Positions 15,369-23,975 of a stretch of DNA of 27,375 nt are shown here, piece after piece. The notes beneath the pieces are model-generated. The model ran no database searches. It was given only the letters and a program-made list of their open reading frames with translations, and was not told the DNA's origin. The stretch lies in the NCBI GenBank assembly GCA_045532055.1, contig JAZSFF010000041.1, forward strand, positions 1 through 27,375, written 5' to 3'. This stretch comes from SIG440 sp045532055 (lineage in GTDB: Bacteria; Bacillota; Clostridia; Monoglobales; Monoglobaceae). The position numbers were made by a program, and so were the translations under genes. The first letter of the stretch is position 1. Each line of letters starts with the position of its first letter.

Positions 15369-16335
15369 AAAGCGTTCTCACCCTCTCTCTGATTACATCT
15401 GCAGGAAGATTATTTATCTTGGCTGAAAGAACTATACGAACGGTTTTGATTTCTGCGTCACGAGCTACATAGTAAGCAACAATCGGATCGATACCGAAAG
15501 CTGTGTACTTAGCTTTGTTTACGCACTCCATAAGGAGATCGTCGCACCATTTCTCAAAAGCGGATGTACTCTCTTTGAACATAGCTGCGCCAGTAGCATA
15601 AACAGTATCCTCGAGATAACGAAGAACTGCCTCAGCACCTTCCAAAGCTGTGTCAACGAGCTTATCCTTAGAAACAGTGTCGCAATCACAGAGTGAACTC
15701 TCAATGAAGTCTTTTGATTTAAGAGTATTAGCGCAACGTAAAGCTGTTTTAATGTTAGCTGTTGCGCACATACGCTCTGCGAGCTCTGCCAAAACAGGGC
15801 TGCCTGACTTCTTACCGAGTTCAAGAATTCTCTCGAGAGTAGCTCTATCGATGATAGCATCTGCGAGCTGTCCGTTACCGGTAGCTGTGAGAACTTCATA
15901 AGCCTCTTCAGCTGGTCCCTGCATAAAATCAGGAAGCTCCTTAAACTCTCTGTTTTCTACTGCTGCGATAATGTCTTCTGTATTATAAACCGTTGATTTA
16001 ACATATAAGTCTTTCGCGTCATGTTGAGAAACTATACCCTTAAGTGCTGCCTTGAGATTCTGCATGTCGTTGCGAATAAGGAGAAGGTCAAGTTCATGGA
16101 TATCATCCATAACCTCAACAAGGAGATCCCAAGTCTTTGCAAAGTAATTTTCCAAATACTGTGCATAGTCTGAAACGGAATCAACTTCGCCCCAGCCAGC
16201 ATCGGCAAGACGACGCATAGCTGTCTTGTAATCTTCAGCAACGATAAGCTGCTCAACGTCTGCCGCACTCAAAAGGTTAAGCTCATTTGCCCTCACACGC
16301 GCTACTGCATAAGCATATTCTACTTCGCGCATCAT
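15361..16335 (-). CDS. atpC: V-type ATP synthase subunit C
   Basis: 324 residues from the first of two adjacent ATGs (16335), with GGGAGG eight bases upstream; an open ATG at 16374 would add 13 residues but lies upstream of this site. Subunit C is the funnel-shaped socket that joins the D/F stalk to the K ring. The protein is mainly helical: YAYAVARVRANELNLL at the start, DLLLIRNDMQNLKAALKG and DPIVAYYVARDAEIKTVRIVLSAKINNL near the end, the latter typical of the family. It overlaps atpF. Confidence 0.93.
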   Translation of the reverse strand: MMREVEYAYAVARVRANELNLLSAADVEQLIVAEDYKTAMRRLADAGWGEVDSVSDYAQYLENYFAKTWDLLVEVMDDIHELDLLLIRNDMQNLKAALKGIVSQHDAKDLYVKSTVYNTEDIIAAVENREFKELPDFMQGPAEEAYEVLTATGNGQLADAIIDRATLERILELGKKSGSPVLAELAERMCATANIKTALRCANTLKSKDFIESSLCDCDTVSKDKLVDTALEGAEAVLRYLEDTVYATGAAMFKESTSAFEKWCDDLLMECVNKAKYTAFGIDPIVAYYVARDAEIKTVRIVLSAKINNLPADVIRERVRTLYV

Positions 16336-16366
16336 AAAAGACGCCTCCCTTTGCAATATTGTATGT

Positions 16367-16957
16367 TTAGGCAAAAATTATACTGTTAAGCTCATCCTTA
16401 ATCTCGTCACGCTGTTCAGCGATGAGAGCATCGAATGTGCAATTGATTTCAATATCTCCGTAAACGAGAATGAAGCCGTCAGAGATACCCGCCGCATCTT
16501 TAGCAACTGTAAGCTTTGCGCCCTTTGCAAGATCGGCATTAATTTTTTTGTTGAAGTCTTTCGGCAAACGGCCGAGATCCTTCTCTGAAAGAAGCATTTC
16601 ACCCTCTGCATCCTGTGCATATTTTTTCACAAGAGCATAGATTGCTGCAAAATATTCCTCTTCAGGCATGTTGCCCAATTTTTCAGAAGCTGCTTCAATC
16701 ACCTTATCAATGATTTCAACTCTGGTAGCAAGAAGAAGTTTCTTACCATCGAGTTCAGCACCTGATTCAGCCATATCTACGATAGCCTTAGCCTCTTTGT
16801 TGGCCGCCTCAATAAGTGCTTCCTTTTCATTGTTAGCTGCTGCTGTAGCTGCTTCCTTAATTTTGGTTGCCTCGTTCTGTGCATCAAAAATGATGCCGTC
16901 ACATTTTGCTGCAGAGTCCTGAGCTATTCTTTCGATAATCTTATTTAACCCTGCCAT
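16367..16957 (-). CDS. atpE: V-type ATP synthase subunit E
   Basis: 196 residues. Subunit E forms the peripheral stalk with the G/H subunit and holds the A3B3 head against rotation. The first half is a long Ala/Glu/Lys-rich coiled coil (about 1-75), the second half a compact domain ending RDEIKDELNSIIFA. The ATG follows AGGAGGG. The annotated frame ends 32 bases before the atpC ATG, close enough for coupling. It follows atpK after 66 bases holding an AT-rich hairpin. Confidence 0.93.
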   Translation of the reverse strand: MAGLNKIIERIAQDSAAKCDGIIFDAQNEATKIKEAATAAANNEKEALIEAANKEAKAIVDMAESGAELDGKKLLLATRVEIIDKVIEAASEKLGNMPEEEYFAAIYALVKKYAQDAEGEMLLSEKDLGRLPKDFNKKINADLAKGAKLTVAKDAAGISDGFILVYGDIEINCTFDALIAEQRDEIKDELNSIIFA

Positions 16958-16986
16958 TAGACAACCCTCCTATTTGGCCTATTATA

Positions 16987-17006
16987 ATATGTATATAAAT
17001 ACATAT
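16987..17006 (-). repeat. AT-rich hairpin between atpK and atpE
   Basis: 8-base inverted repeat ATATGTAT / ATACATAT with a 4-base loop, in an otherwise AT-only spacer directly after the rotor-ring gene. It may protect the upstream atpK message or tune its yield relative to atpE. No T-tract terminator is seen. Confidence 0.45.
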
Positions 17007-17023
17007 ATTATTTATACACTAAA

Positions 17024-17494
17024 TTATTTTACGTAGCCAAGGAGAAGGATTGTAACAAGGAGTGTAAGAACTGCGTATGTCTCAACCATAGCTGAGAGGA
17101 TGATTGCCTTACCGTTCTGATCCGGCTTCTTAGCAACAACACCGCAACCAGAAGCAGCAACACGGCCCTGAGCGATAGCTGAGAAATAACCAACGATAGC
17201 GATCGGAAGAGAAGCGAAGAGAAGGCCTGCGCCCTGCTCAATTGTAAGGTCATAGTTGAAACCAGCGATCTTGTTCATGATCATGAAAGCTGCGAGGAAT
17301 CCGTAGAGACCCTGTGTACCCGGAAGAATTTCAAGGATAAGAACCTTACCGAACTTTGTCGGATCTTCTGAAATTACGCCTGCGCCGGCCTCACCAACGA
17401 TACCTACGCCCTTAGCTGAACCCATACCTGAAAGAATTGCTGCGAGAGCAGCACCTAAAATTGCCAATGCAACGCCACCAATATTTGTTAACAT
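17024..17494 (-). CDS. atpK: V-type ATP synthase subunit K (rotor ring proteolipid, sodium-type site)
   Basis: 156 residues, four membrane helices in two hairpins, as in Enterococcus NtpK rather than the two-helix archaeal form. The ring of K subunits carries the ion. The residues that coordinate sodium in E. hirae NtpK have counterparts here: L57, T60 and Q61 in LPGTQGLYGF, Q109 in AIAQGRVAASG and E138 in AMVETYAVL; the first hairpin has no ion-binding carboxylate. This predicts a sodium-translocating enzyme. GGAGG lies inside the end of atpI, whose stop overlaps the atpK start by seven bases. Confidence 0.96.
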   Translation of the reverse strand: MLTNIGGVALAILGAALAAILSGMGSAKGVGIVGEAGAGVISEDPTKFGKVLILEILPGTQGLYGFLAAFMIMNKIAGFNYDLTIEQGAGLLFASLPIAIVGYFSAIAQGRVAASGCGVVAKKPDQNGKAIILSAMVETYAVLTLLVTILLLGYVK

Positions 17495-19551
17495 GATTTT
17501 GTTTCCTCCTTAAATTTGAATGATTTAGAATTTACATTTAAAGGCTTGAACGGAATACCGCCACCTTCGTAGAACTTACCAAAGAACTCAACATACTGAA
17601 GTCTGTTTGTGTGAACGTAAGTACCGATAAGGTTGATTGCTGCGTTTACAACATGACCGAATACTGCAATTACGATAAAGAGAATCGCGTTACCCGGCAT
17701 AGCTGCCAACTGATTGATAACGGAAGCAATAACTCCTGTACAAAGTCCGAGTGCCAAAAGTCTTGCGTATGAGAGTATGTCTCCGAGATAACCGGAAACT
17801 GTGTTGTAGAGAGCATAGAGACCTGCACCTACGCCACCAAAGATCTTACCAACAGGCTTTCTTTCCTTAATTGCAATGATTGCCGGACCCAAAACTACGA
17901 GTACAGCACCTGCTGCAAGTAATCCATACATAATTCCTGAGTAGGTATTAATCAAATCATCAAGGAATTTTGTCGGCGGATTCTCAGAAAGAGCAGTACC
18001 ACCGATCTGTGAGTTGATGAGCGGAATAACACCAACAAGAATCATAAGAATCGGAACATTCTCTACGAGTGTATTGAATGTATTGCCGTGCTTAATGTTG
18101 TTATAGATGTTTGCACAGATACCGAGACCCAAGTGCAAGAGACCTATAAAGAAAGCAAGAAGCAAGAATCTTGTAGTATGATCAAGCGGATTAAACCAGT
18201 ACCAGTGATTAGCTGTGAAGATATCCACCTTATCGCCGTCTGCAAGACCGTTTGCGATATAGTGCGGAAGATCACCGAACCAACCTTTGAGGAGAATACC
18301 CCAAGCTGTTGTACCGACACCGCAGAGAAGACCGTAGTTTACAGTCTTTGCCTTATGAGGCTCAAGTCTAAACTTGAACTTAACGAAAAGGCACGCGATA
18401 ACCATGATGATACCATAACCGGCATCGCCGAGCATAAGACCGAACAAGAAGAAGTAGAATACTGTCATAAGTTTATTCGGGTCAATGTCACCATTGCTCG
18501 GAGCTGAATACATGTTTGTTACAGCCTCCATGGTTCCGCCGAGGGCATCGTTTTCTACCAATACCGGAACTTCCTCGTTTTCGTAATCAGGTTCTGTTAC
18601 CGATACAGCAACATCGAATAATTCATCGAGTTTCTGTGTAAGAGGCTCGACTGCGTTCTCAGGAATATAACCTGAAAGAACAAATACGTTGTCGCTCATC
18701 GAAATCTTGTCAAGTGCTCTGTACTTATCGGTTCTAACTACGAAGTAGTCTTCGAGGAACTCAATATCACCGCGGAACTCGGCATAAGTTTTAATCTTTT
18801 CCTCGTTCTCTGCGATCTGAGCATTGCACTTTTCAATTTCTGCTTCCAAGCGATGAATACGAACCGACGGTTCATGCTTGGTAGGATCTGACGGAGTTAC
18901 AAAGCCTATGCTTCTAAGAGCCTGTTCAAGATCCTTCGCATTGTCTTTATGGCAAATTGCTACAAGACATGTCTGAAGCTTATCAGACGAAACAACTTCA
19001 ACTTCGAAGTCAACCTCAGGAGCAATTTCAGCTACCTTTGCGAGGATGGCACCTCTATCAAGAGGCTCATCGATGCTACCAACAAATACTGATGTACTCG
19101 CTGTGCCCTTATAAGAAGAAGGAATGTCGAGAGTTGCCCAAGGCTTAACCTGATCGATGCCAACCTGTGCACGAACAATAGCCGCCTTGCAATCTTGTAT
19201 TTCCTTATAAAGCGCATTAATGCCGTAGCATTTTGAGAGAATTGCATCAGTTTCCTGAGTCTTCTTATGGAATTCTGAAACAGTCATATCAGGACGCGGT
19301 GCGAATGAATCGAGGAACCCGCCGTCTTTCGGTACATACTGATTAAGAATTTCCAAAGCGGAAGTAGCAATTCCATGAAACTTGTCAAACTGACCTGCGG
19401 CAGCTGAGGTTGAGAGCTTATAGAAATTATTGTCCTCTTCGGTATAGTCGATGAGTTCAACGCATCCCTGTTGCTGCACCAAATCGATAATCGATTTACT
19501 GTCGCTGAGCATTGCCAAAATTTCAATGCGCTTCATTTTCATAATCGCCAT
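17488..19551 (-). CDS. atpI: V-type ATP synthase subunit I (stator a subunit)
   Basis: 687 residues. Subunit I forms the ion half-channels beside the K ring. The N-terminal ~340 residues are cytosolic and partly coiled coil (MKMKRIEILAMLSDS, then IHRLEAEIEKCNAQIAENEEKIK at about 230-255); the C-terminal half has seven or eight membrane spans, from NKLMTVFYFFLFGLMLGDAGYG to the ending AAINLIGTYVHTNRLQYVEFFGKFYEGGG, a family hallmark. AAGGAGGTG precedes the ATG. Length and gene order match bacterial V-ATPases. Confidence 0.96.
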   Translation of the reverse strand: MAIMKMKRIEILAMLSDSKSIIDLVQQQGCVELIDYTEEDNNFYKLSTSAAAGQFDKFHGIATSALEILNQYVPKDGGFLDSFAPRPDMTVSEFHKKTQETDAILSKCYGINALYKEIQDCKAAIVRAQVGIDQVKPWATLDIPSSYKGTASTSVFVGSIDEPLDRGAILAKVAEIAPEVDFEVEVVSSDKLQTCLVAICHKDNAKDLEQALRSIGFVTPSDPTKHEPSVRIHRLEAEIEKCNAQIAENEEKIKTYAEFRGDIEFLEDYFVVRTDKYRALDKISMSDNVFVLSGYIPENAVEPLTQKLDELFDVAVSVTEPDYENEEVPVLVENDALGGTMEAVTNMYSAPSNGDIDPNKLMTVFYFFLFGLMLGDAGYGIIMVIACLFVKFKFRLEPHKAKTVNYGLLCGVGTTAWGILLKGWFGDLPHYIANGLADGDKVDIFTANHWYWFNPLDHTTRFLLLAFFIGLLHLGLGICANIYNNIKHGNTFNTLVENVPILMILVGVIPLINSQIGGTALSENPPTKFLDDLINTYSGIMYGLLAAGAVLVVLGPAIIAIKERKPVGKIFGGVGAGLYALYNTVSGYLGDILSYARLLALGLCTGVIASVINQLAAMPGNAILFIVIAVFGHVVNAAINLIGTYVHTNRLQYVEFFGKFYEGGGIPFKPLNVNSKSFKFKEETKSC

Positions 19552-19608
19552 GCAAAAAACACCTCCTTATTAAATTTGTCCCCATAAATATAGGAAGATT
19601 TGCGGATT

Positions 19609-19920
19609 TTACGGGATAATGTGCTTAATTACTGCTGCAATAGACTCGTCCATCTTCTCATCGCTCTTTTTGAGGAGACTTTCTTTCTTTGCTGCAGCCT
19701 GAGCTTTTGCATCGGCATAAATTTCGTCCGCCTGCTTATTAGCCTTTGCAATAATCTGCTCTTTTTCTTTTGCAGCAGCTGCCTTACCGGCATCTGCAGT
19801 AGCCTTAGCGTCTGCTTCTGCTGCTTTGACAATCTCAGCAGCCTTAGCTTTTGCAGCTGCTTCCTTGTCAGCCGCATTCTTTTCGGCGTCAAGTACTTGG
19901 TTAATCATTTCTGAAGCCAT
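19609..19920 (-). CDS. V-type ATP synthase subunit H/G (peripheral stalk)
   Basis: 103 residues, almost entirely a charged Ala/Lys/Glu coiled coil (ADKEAAAKAKAAEIVKAAEA, KANKQADEIYADAKAQAAAK). This fits the small stalk partner of subunit E, called NtpF in Enterococcus and AhaH/G in others. First gene of the operon, the usual position. GGGTGAT lies upstream of the ATG. Low-complexity sequence makes family assignment rest mainly on context. Confidence 0.85.
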   Translation of the reverse strand: MASEMINQVLDAEKNAADKEAAAKAKAAEIVKAAEADAKATADAGKAAAAKEKEQIIAKANKQADEIYADAKAQAAAKKESLLKKSDEKMDESIAAVIKHIIP

Positions 19921-19982
19921 TTACTCACTATCACCCTTTCCTGCGAAAATTCATAAAGTACGTCCGATGTACTAACCCGAAT

Positions 19983-20011
19983 ATTATACCAATATGCCTG
20001 AAAAAATTCAA
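19983..20011 (-). promoter_or_regulatory. SigA-type promoter for the V-ATPase operon
   Basis: Minus strand TTGAAT (20011-20006), 17-base spacer, TATAAT (19988-19983), about 60 bases before the first gene. Confidence 0.72.
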
Positions 20012-20242
20012 TAAAAATACAACAAAAACAGGCGTGAAAATACGCTTTTTTTCTTGATATTTTTTTGACACGCAAAATATGTTAAATGTTTGTAAAACCG
20101 TCTTGTTCATTTTGTCAAAAAAGTTGCTTTTAAATGTAAGAAGTATCGGCACTTTTTCGCGTTTGTAAAATTGACTAAAATTTATGAAAAAAAGCCACTG
20201 ATTTTCTAACCTGCAAATCGTGAATTTTTACAAATAATTCAG

Positions 20243-20271
20243 TTGTATATTTCTTTTTCATATGTTAGAAT
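20243..20271 (+). promoter_or_regulatory. SigA-type promoter for prs
   Basis: TTGTAT (20243-20248), 17-base spacer, TAGAAT (20266-20271), 39 bases before the start codon. Confidence 0.55.
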
Positions 20272-20310
20272 TTTGGCGTATATTGCAAAAATTTATGGGG
20301 GTAATTTTTC

Positions 20311-21546
20311 ATGATTACAGATATTCCAATGAACGATATTCCGGAGAATACCGAATTTACTACCATTCCTTTAGGTAAGCTCGGAATCATTGCAATGCCG
20401 GGTTGCGAAGAGTTCGCAGGAAAAATCGACAAATACATTTCACGTTGGAGACAGGAAAACAAGGCACTTAATGACTCTCCTCTCTCCATTGCAGGCTACA
20501 CAAAGCAGTCTTATCTCATTGACTACAACTGTCCGAGATTCGGCTCAGGTGAGGGTAAAGCCGTTATCAATCAGTCTGTTCGCGGATATGACATTTTCAT
20601 CATTGTCGACGTTTTCAACTACGGTGTAACTTACAAAATGTACGGACAAACTGTTCCTATGAGTCCGGATGACCATTTCGCAAATCTCAAGCGTGTTATT
20701 AACGCTATCGCAGGTAAGGCACACAGAATCACTATCGTTATGCCGATGCTCTATGAGGGAAGACAGCACAAGCGTTCCTCACGCGAGTCACTCGACTGCG
20801 CAATGGCTCTTCAGGAACTCGTTTCAATGGGTGTTGACAGTATCATCACATTTGATGCCCATGACCCGCGTGTTCAAAATTCCATTCCGATTAACGGATT
20901 TGAAAATGTTTCCCCTATTTATCAGATGATAAAAACACTCATAAAAACTTCACCGGATATTAAATTTGACCCTGAGAATATCATGGTTGTTTCTCCTGAC
21001 GAAGGCGGTATGGGACGAGCTATCCACTATGCAACAGTACTCGGTGTTGAACTCGGTATGTTCTATAAAAGACGTGACTACTCTCGCATCGTAGACGGCA
21101 GAAACCCGATTCTCGCTCATGAGTTCCTCGGCGGTAAAATAGAAGGCAAGGACGTAATCGTTGTTGACGATATGATTTCTTCCGGTGAGTCTATGCTGGA
21201 GGTTGCTGCAAAACTTAAGGGGCTCGGCGCAAACAGAATCTACGTTTGCACATGCTTCGGCCTCTTCTGCAACGGTCTTGAAATTTTTGATGAAGCTTAT
21301 AAGAACGGTGTATTTGAGCGCATTCTCACAACTAACCTCGTGTACAGAACTCCGGAACTCAAATCACGTGAGTGGTATGCAGAAGTAGGTATGGAAAAAT
21401 TCATCGCACTTATCACTGACACACTCAATCACGATCTTTCAATCAGTGAACTTCTCAATCCGTCTCAAAAGATTAAGACAATTCTCGAAAAGCACAACGC
21501 AGAAATAGCTAAAAATTCTCCGTCACAGATGGAACTTGAGATGTGA
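20311..21546 (+). CDS. prs: Ribose-phosphate pyrophosphokinase, long divergent form
   Basis: 411 residues, about 90 longer than the usual ~315-residue enzyme. PRPP synthetase makes phosphoribosyl pyrophosphate from ribose-5-phosphate and ATP for nucleotide, His and Trp synthesis. The C-terminal PRPP loop is clear (VVDDMISSGES, residues 284-294). Other marks are degenerate but aligned: YEGRQHKRSSRES (149-160) in place of the classical YARQDRK, and FDAHDPRVQNSIPI for the DLHA region. Extra sequence lies at the N-terminus (about 1-90) and C-terminus (about 360-411). GGGGG precedes the ATG. It is monocistronic, bounded by its own promoter and a strong terminator. A phosphoribosyltransferase-like paralogue with another activity cannot be excluded. 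Confidence 0.88.
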   Translation: MITDIPMNDIPENTEFTTIPLGKLGIIAMPGCEEFAGKIDKYISRWRQENKALNDSPLSIAGYTKQSYLIDYNCPRFGSGEGKAVINQSVRGYDIFIIVDVFNYGVTYKMYGQTVPMSPDDHFANLKRVINAIAGKAHRITIVMPMLYEGRQHKRSSRESLDCAMALQELVSMGVDSIITFDAHDPRVQNSIPINGFENVSPIYQMIKTLIKTSPDIKFDPENIMVVSPDEGGMGRAIHYATVLGVELGMFYKRRDYSRIVDGRNPILAHEFLGGKIEGKDVIVVDDMISSGESMLEVAAKLKGLGANRIYVCTCFGLFCNGLEIFDEAYKNGVFERILTTNLVYRTPELKSREWYAEVGMEKFIALITDTLNHDLSISELLNPSQKIKTILEKHNAEIAKNSPSQMELEM

Positions 21547-21585
21547 TTCAACTTCAGTTTTGCACAAAAGCCGAATAAATATACA

Positions 21586-21615
21586 AAATCCTGTCAGCAC
21601 ACGCTGACAGGATTT
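21586..21615. terminator. Bidirectional terminator between prs and ligA
   Basis: 13-base perfect stem AAATCCTGTCAGC / GCTGACAGGATTT with a 4-base loop, A-rich on the left and T-rich on the right, between two convergent genes. Confidence 0.9.
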
Positions 21616-21637
21616 TTCACTTATATTCTGCTTCTGC

Positions 21638-23629
21638 TTATTTAATCATATCGAGGAATTGCTCCTCAGTTATCACCGGAATACCGAGAGACTGCGCTTT
21701 CGTAAGCTTACTGCCCGCTTCTTCTCCTGCAAGTACATAAGATGTTTTCTTTGAAACAGAGCCGGAAACCTTACCACCGAATTTTTCGACAAGAGCGCCC
21801 GCTTCCGTACGAGTATACGTCGGAAGTGTTCCGGTAAGGACAAAGGTCATACCAGCAAATCTGTCATCTACAGTTACCTTTTTACTCTCCATGTTGAGAC
21901 CGTGTTCTTTCAAGTGTTCTACAAGTTCCTTAGTCTCAGGCTTTGAGAAAAATTCAACAACACTGAGTGCCATTATTTCGCCGAAGCCCTCTATCTGCAA
22001 AATATCACCGACCGTAGCATTTGCTATGCCGTCTATCGTCTTAAAGTGTTCTGATAAAAGTTTTGCAGCCTTCTCGCCTATATGACGAATTCCGAATGCA
22101 AAAATGAGTCTGTACAAATCATTTCCCTTAGACTTTTCAATTGCATTTATGAGGTTAAGTGCAGACTTTTCGCCGAGTCGATCGAGCGAGGCGATATCGC
22201 CGGGAGTGAGGCTGTAGAGGTCTGCCGGGCCGTGGATAAGCCCCTCGTTTACGAGAAGCTCCGGCACAGCGGAACCCATACCCTCGATATCCATTGCGTT
22301 CTTTGAACAGAAATGAATGATATTTCGAAGGAGCTGTGCAGGACACGACGGATTTGTACAGCGAATTGCGGCCTCATCCGCTTCTCTGTAAACGAATGAT
22401 CCGCAAGATGGGCAGACCGTCGGAATCATGTACGGTTCTGTTCCCTCAGAATGCTCTACAACCGATACAACTTCCGGTATAATATCACCGGCCTTACGGA
22501 TAATTACTGTATCCCCAATGTGTATCTGCTTTTCCGAAATAAAATCCTGATTATGAAGTGTTGCTCTGGCAATAACGGAACCTGCAACCAAAACAGGCTC
22601 AAATACAGCTATCGGAGTGAGAACACCCGTGCGTCCCACGTTTATTTCAATATCAATTATTTTTGTCTGTTTTTCCTCAGGAGGATACTTATATGCAATT
22701 GCCCATTTGGGGAATTTCGAGGTACTTCCCATCTCCTCACGAACAGTGAAATCATCAACCTTAATTACCGCACCGTCGATGTCAAACGGCAAGGTATATC
22801 GATTATCTCCGATTCGCGCAATTTCTGCCTTTGCCGCCTCAATATCAGCACAGTGAGTATAGAACGGAACAGTCTTAAAACCGAGAGAACCCAAGTAATC
22901 AAGTGAATCCTTATGATGTGTCGCATCATATGCTCCGTCTATCTGCTGAATATTAAATATGAAGATGTCGAGATTTCTCTCGGCAGTAATTTTGGAGTTC
23001 TTCTGACGAAGTGAACCGGCCGCTGCATTACGTGGATTTTTGAAAACCTTCTCCCCGTTTAACTCCTGCTTTTCGACGAGTTTTTCAAACACTGCACGAG
23101 GCATATAAACCTCACCGCGGACTTCAATAAACGGTACTGCCTCACGAAGTTTCATCGGGATAGATTTAATTGTCTTCAAGTTTTCTGTGATATCCTCACC
23201 AACGTCGCCGTCGCCGCGTGTTGAGCCGCGTGTGAAAACACCGTTTACATACTCCAACGATACAGAAAGTCCATCTATTTTCGGCTCAACCACGAGGCCT
23301 ACACCTGTGCCCGCAACTGCACGCACCCTATCAGCAAAATCATCAAGTTCCCCAAATGAAAACGCATCCTGCAAACTCTCCATTCTAACAGTGTGTTCCA
23401 CAGGTGCGAAAAGACTGGTTGCGGCTGCGCCGCCCACCCTTTTCGTCGGCGACGACTCTCTTGCCAAATCCGGATTTTCCGACTCCAAGGTTTTGAGTTC
23501 GTTCATGAGAGCATCGTACTCAAAATCCTGAATTTCAGGGTCATCATCATTATAATATCTGTTACTGTGATACTCGATGGTTTCATAGAGATAATCCATG
23601 CGAAGACGTATAGCGTCGTTTGCCATCAT
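21638..23629 (-). CDS. ligA: NAD-dependent DNA ligase LigA
   Basis: 663 residues, normal length. LigA seals nicks using NAD+. Domains in order: Ia (1-70, HSNRYYNDDDPEIQDFEYD), adenylation domain with catalytic lysine K117 in VEPKIDGLSV, OB fold, a four-cysteine zinc finger (CPSCGSFV...RCTNPSC), helix-hairpin-helix repeats (about 440-580) and a C-terminal BRCT domain (GMTFVLTGTLPTYTRTEA to TKAQSLGIPVITEEQF). Two adjacent ATGs open the gene; GGAG is five bases before the first and eight before the second (23626), so the second is as likely. No pcrA/uvrD neighbour, unlike many Firmicutes. Confidence 0.97.
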   Translation of the reverse strand: MMANDAIRLRMDYLYETIEYHSNRYYNDDDPEIQDFEYDALMNELKTLESENPDLARESSPTKRVGGAAATSLFAPVEHTVRMESLQDAFSFGELDDFADRVRAVAGTGVGLVVEPKIDGLSVSLEYVNGVFTRGSTRGDGDVGEDITENLKTIKSIPMKLREAVPFIEVRGEVYMPRAVFEKLVEKQELNGEKVFKNPRNAAAGSLRQKNSKITAERNLDIFIFNIQQIDGAYDATHHKDSLDYLGSLGFKTVPFYTHCADIEAAKAEIARIGDNRYTLPFDIDGAVIKVDDFTVREEMGSTSKFPKWAIAYKYPPEEKQTKIIDIEINVGRTGVLTPIAVFEPVLVAGSVIARATLHNQDFISEKQIHIGDTVIIRKAGDIIPEVVSVVEHSEGTEPYMIPTVCPSCGSFVYREADEAAIRCTNPSCPAQLLRNIIHFCSKNAMDIEGMGSAVPELLVNEGLIHGPADLYSLTPGDIASLDRLGEKSALNLINAIEKSKGNDLYRLIFAFGIRHIGEKAAKLLSEHFKTIDGIANATVGDILQIEGFGEIMALSVVEFFSKPETKELVEHLKEHGLNMESKKVTVDDRFAGMTFVLTGTLPTYTRTEAGALVEKFGGKVSGSVSKKTSYVLAGEEAGSKLTKAQSLGIPVITEEQFLDMIK

Positions 23630-23690
23630 TTACACTCCGTTTCAATCACTGATTTATTATCCACTTATTTATTATCAAAAACTGTCTTAC

Positions 23691-23719
23691 ATTTTACCAC
23701 TCATTCTCAAACCTCGCAA
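23691..23719 (-). promoter_or_regulatory. Possible promoter for ligA
   Basis: Minus strand TTGCGA (23719-23714), 17-base spacer, TAAAAT (23696-23691), about 60 bases before the start. Confidence 0.5.
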
Positions 23720-23722
23720 TGA

Positions 23723-23742
23723 TAAGTTGACATTGCAACTTA
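23723..23742. repeat. Inverted repeat upstream of the ligA promoter
   Basis: Perfect 7-base arms TAAGTTG / CAACTTA separated by ACATTG, ending four bases upstream of the ligA -35 box. The position and symmetry suit an operator, but no regulator is known. Confidence 0.45.
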
Positions 23743-23897
23743 AAGTTTTCAACATTATTTTTACTCTTTTTATCCTTTTTTAACAGACCATTAACACTTT
23801 ATTTGTTCAAAAAAGACATCTTTCGACATTGTTTGTGCAAAATGCATAATCTTTTTCAACATTTTCAACATAGTTTTAAACAATATATATTTTTCCA

Positions 23898-23926
23898 TTG
23901 ACTTTTAGCTATACACTAGGTAAAAT
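23898..23926 (+). promoter_or_regulatory. SigA-type promoter for the DUF1292 gene
   Basis: TTGACT (23898-23903), 17-base spacer, TAAAAT (23921-23926), 49 bases before the start codon. Confidence 0.68.
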
Positions 23927-23975
23927 GAAGTTGCTAATAATTTTTTAGAATATTTAGGTTATGAGGAGTACAAAA

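Larger units (their letters stand above)
19921..20310. other. Divergent intergenic region between the V-ATPase operon and prs
   Basis: 390 AT-rich bases. It holds the two divergent promoters listed separately, a small inverted repeat AGTAC / GTACT at about 19957-19973 in the V-ATPase leader, and a weak GCGT / ACGC hairpin followed by seven T at about 20031-20051. No coding frame with a convincing start or family match was seen. Confidence 0.6.
23630..23975. other. Divergent intergenic region between ligA and the DUF1292 gene
   Basis: 346 very AT-rich bases with no plausible gene. It holds two divergent promoters and an inverted repeat (listed separately), and several TTCAACAT-like words (near 23747, 23853 and 23862) of unknown meaning. 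Confidence 0.6.

Noticed and set aside
20031..20051. GCGT / ACGC hairpin followed by seven T as a terminator
   Set aside because: The four-base stem is too weak and no transcript needing termination in that direction is known there.
23657..23665. TTATCCACT, one base off a DnaA box, upstream of ligA
   Set aside because: A single degenerate copy with no cluster, no dnaA or dnaN and no DNA-unwinding element context; not evidence for a replication origin.
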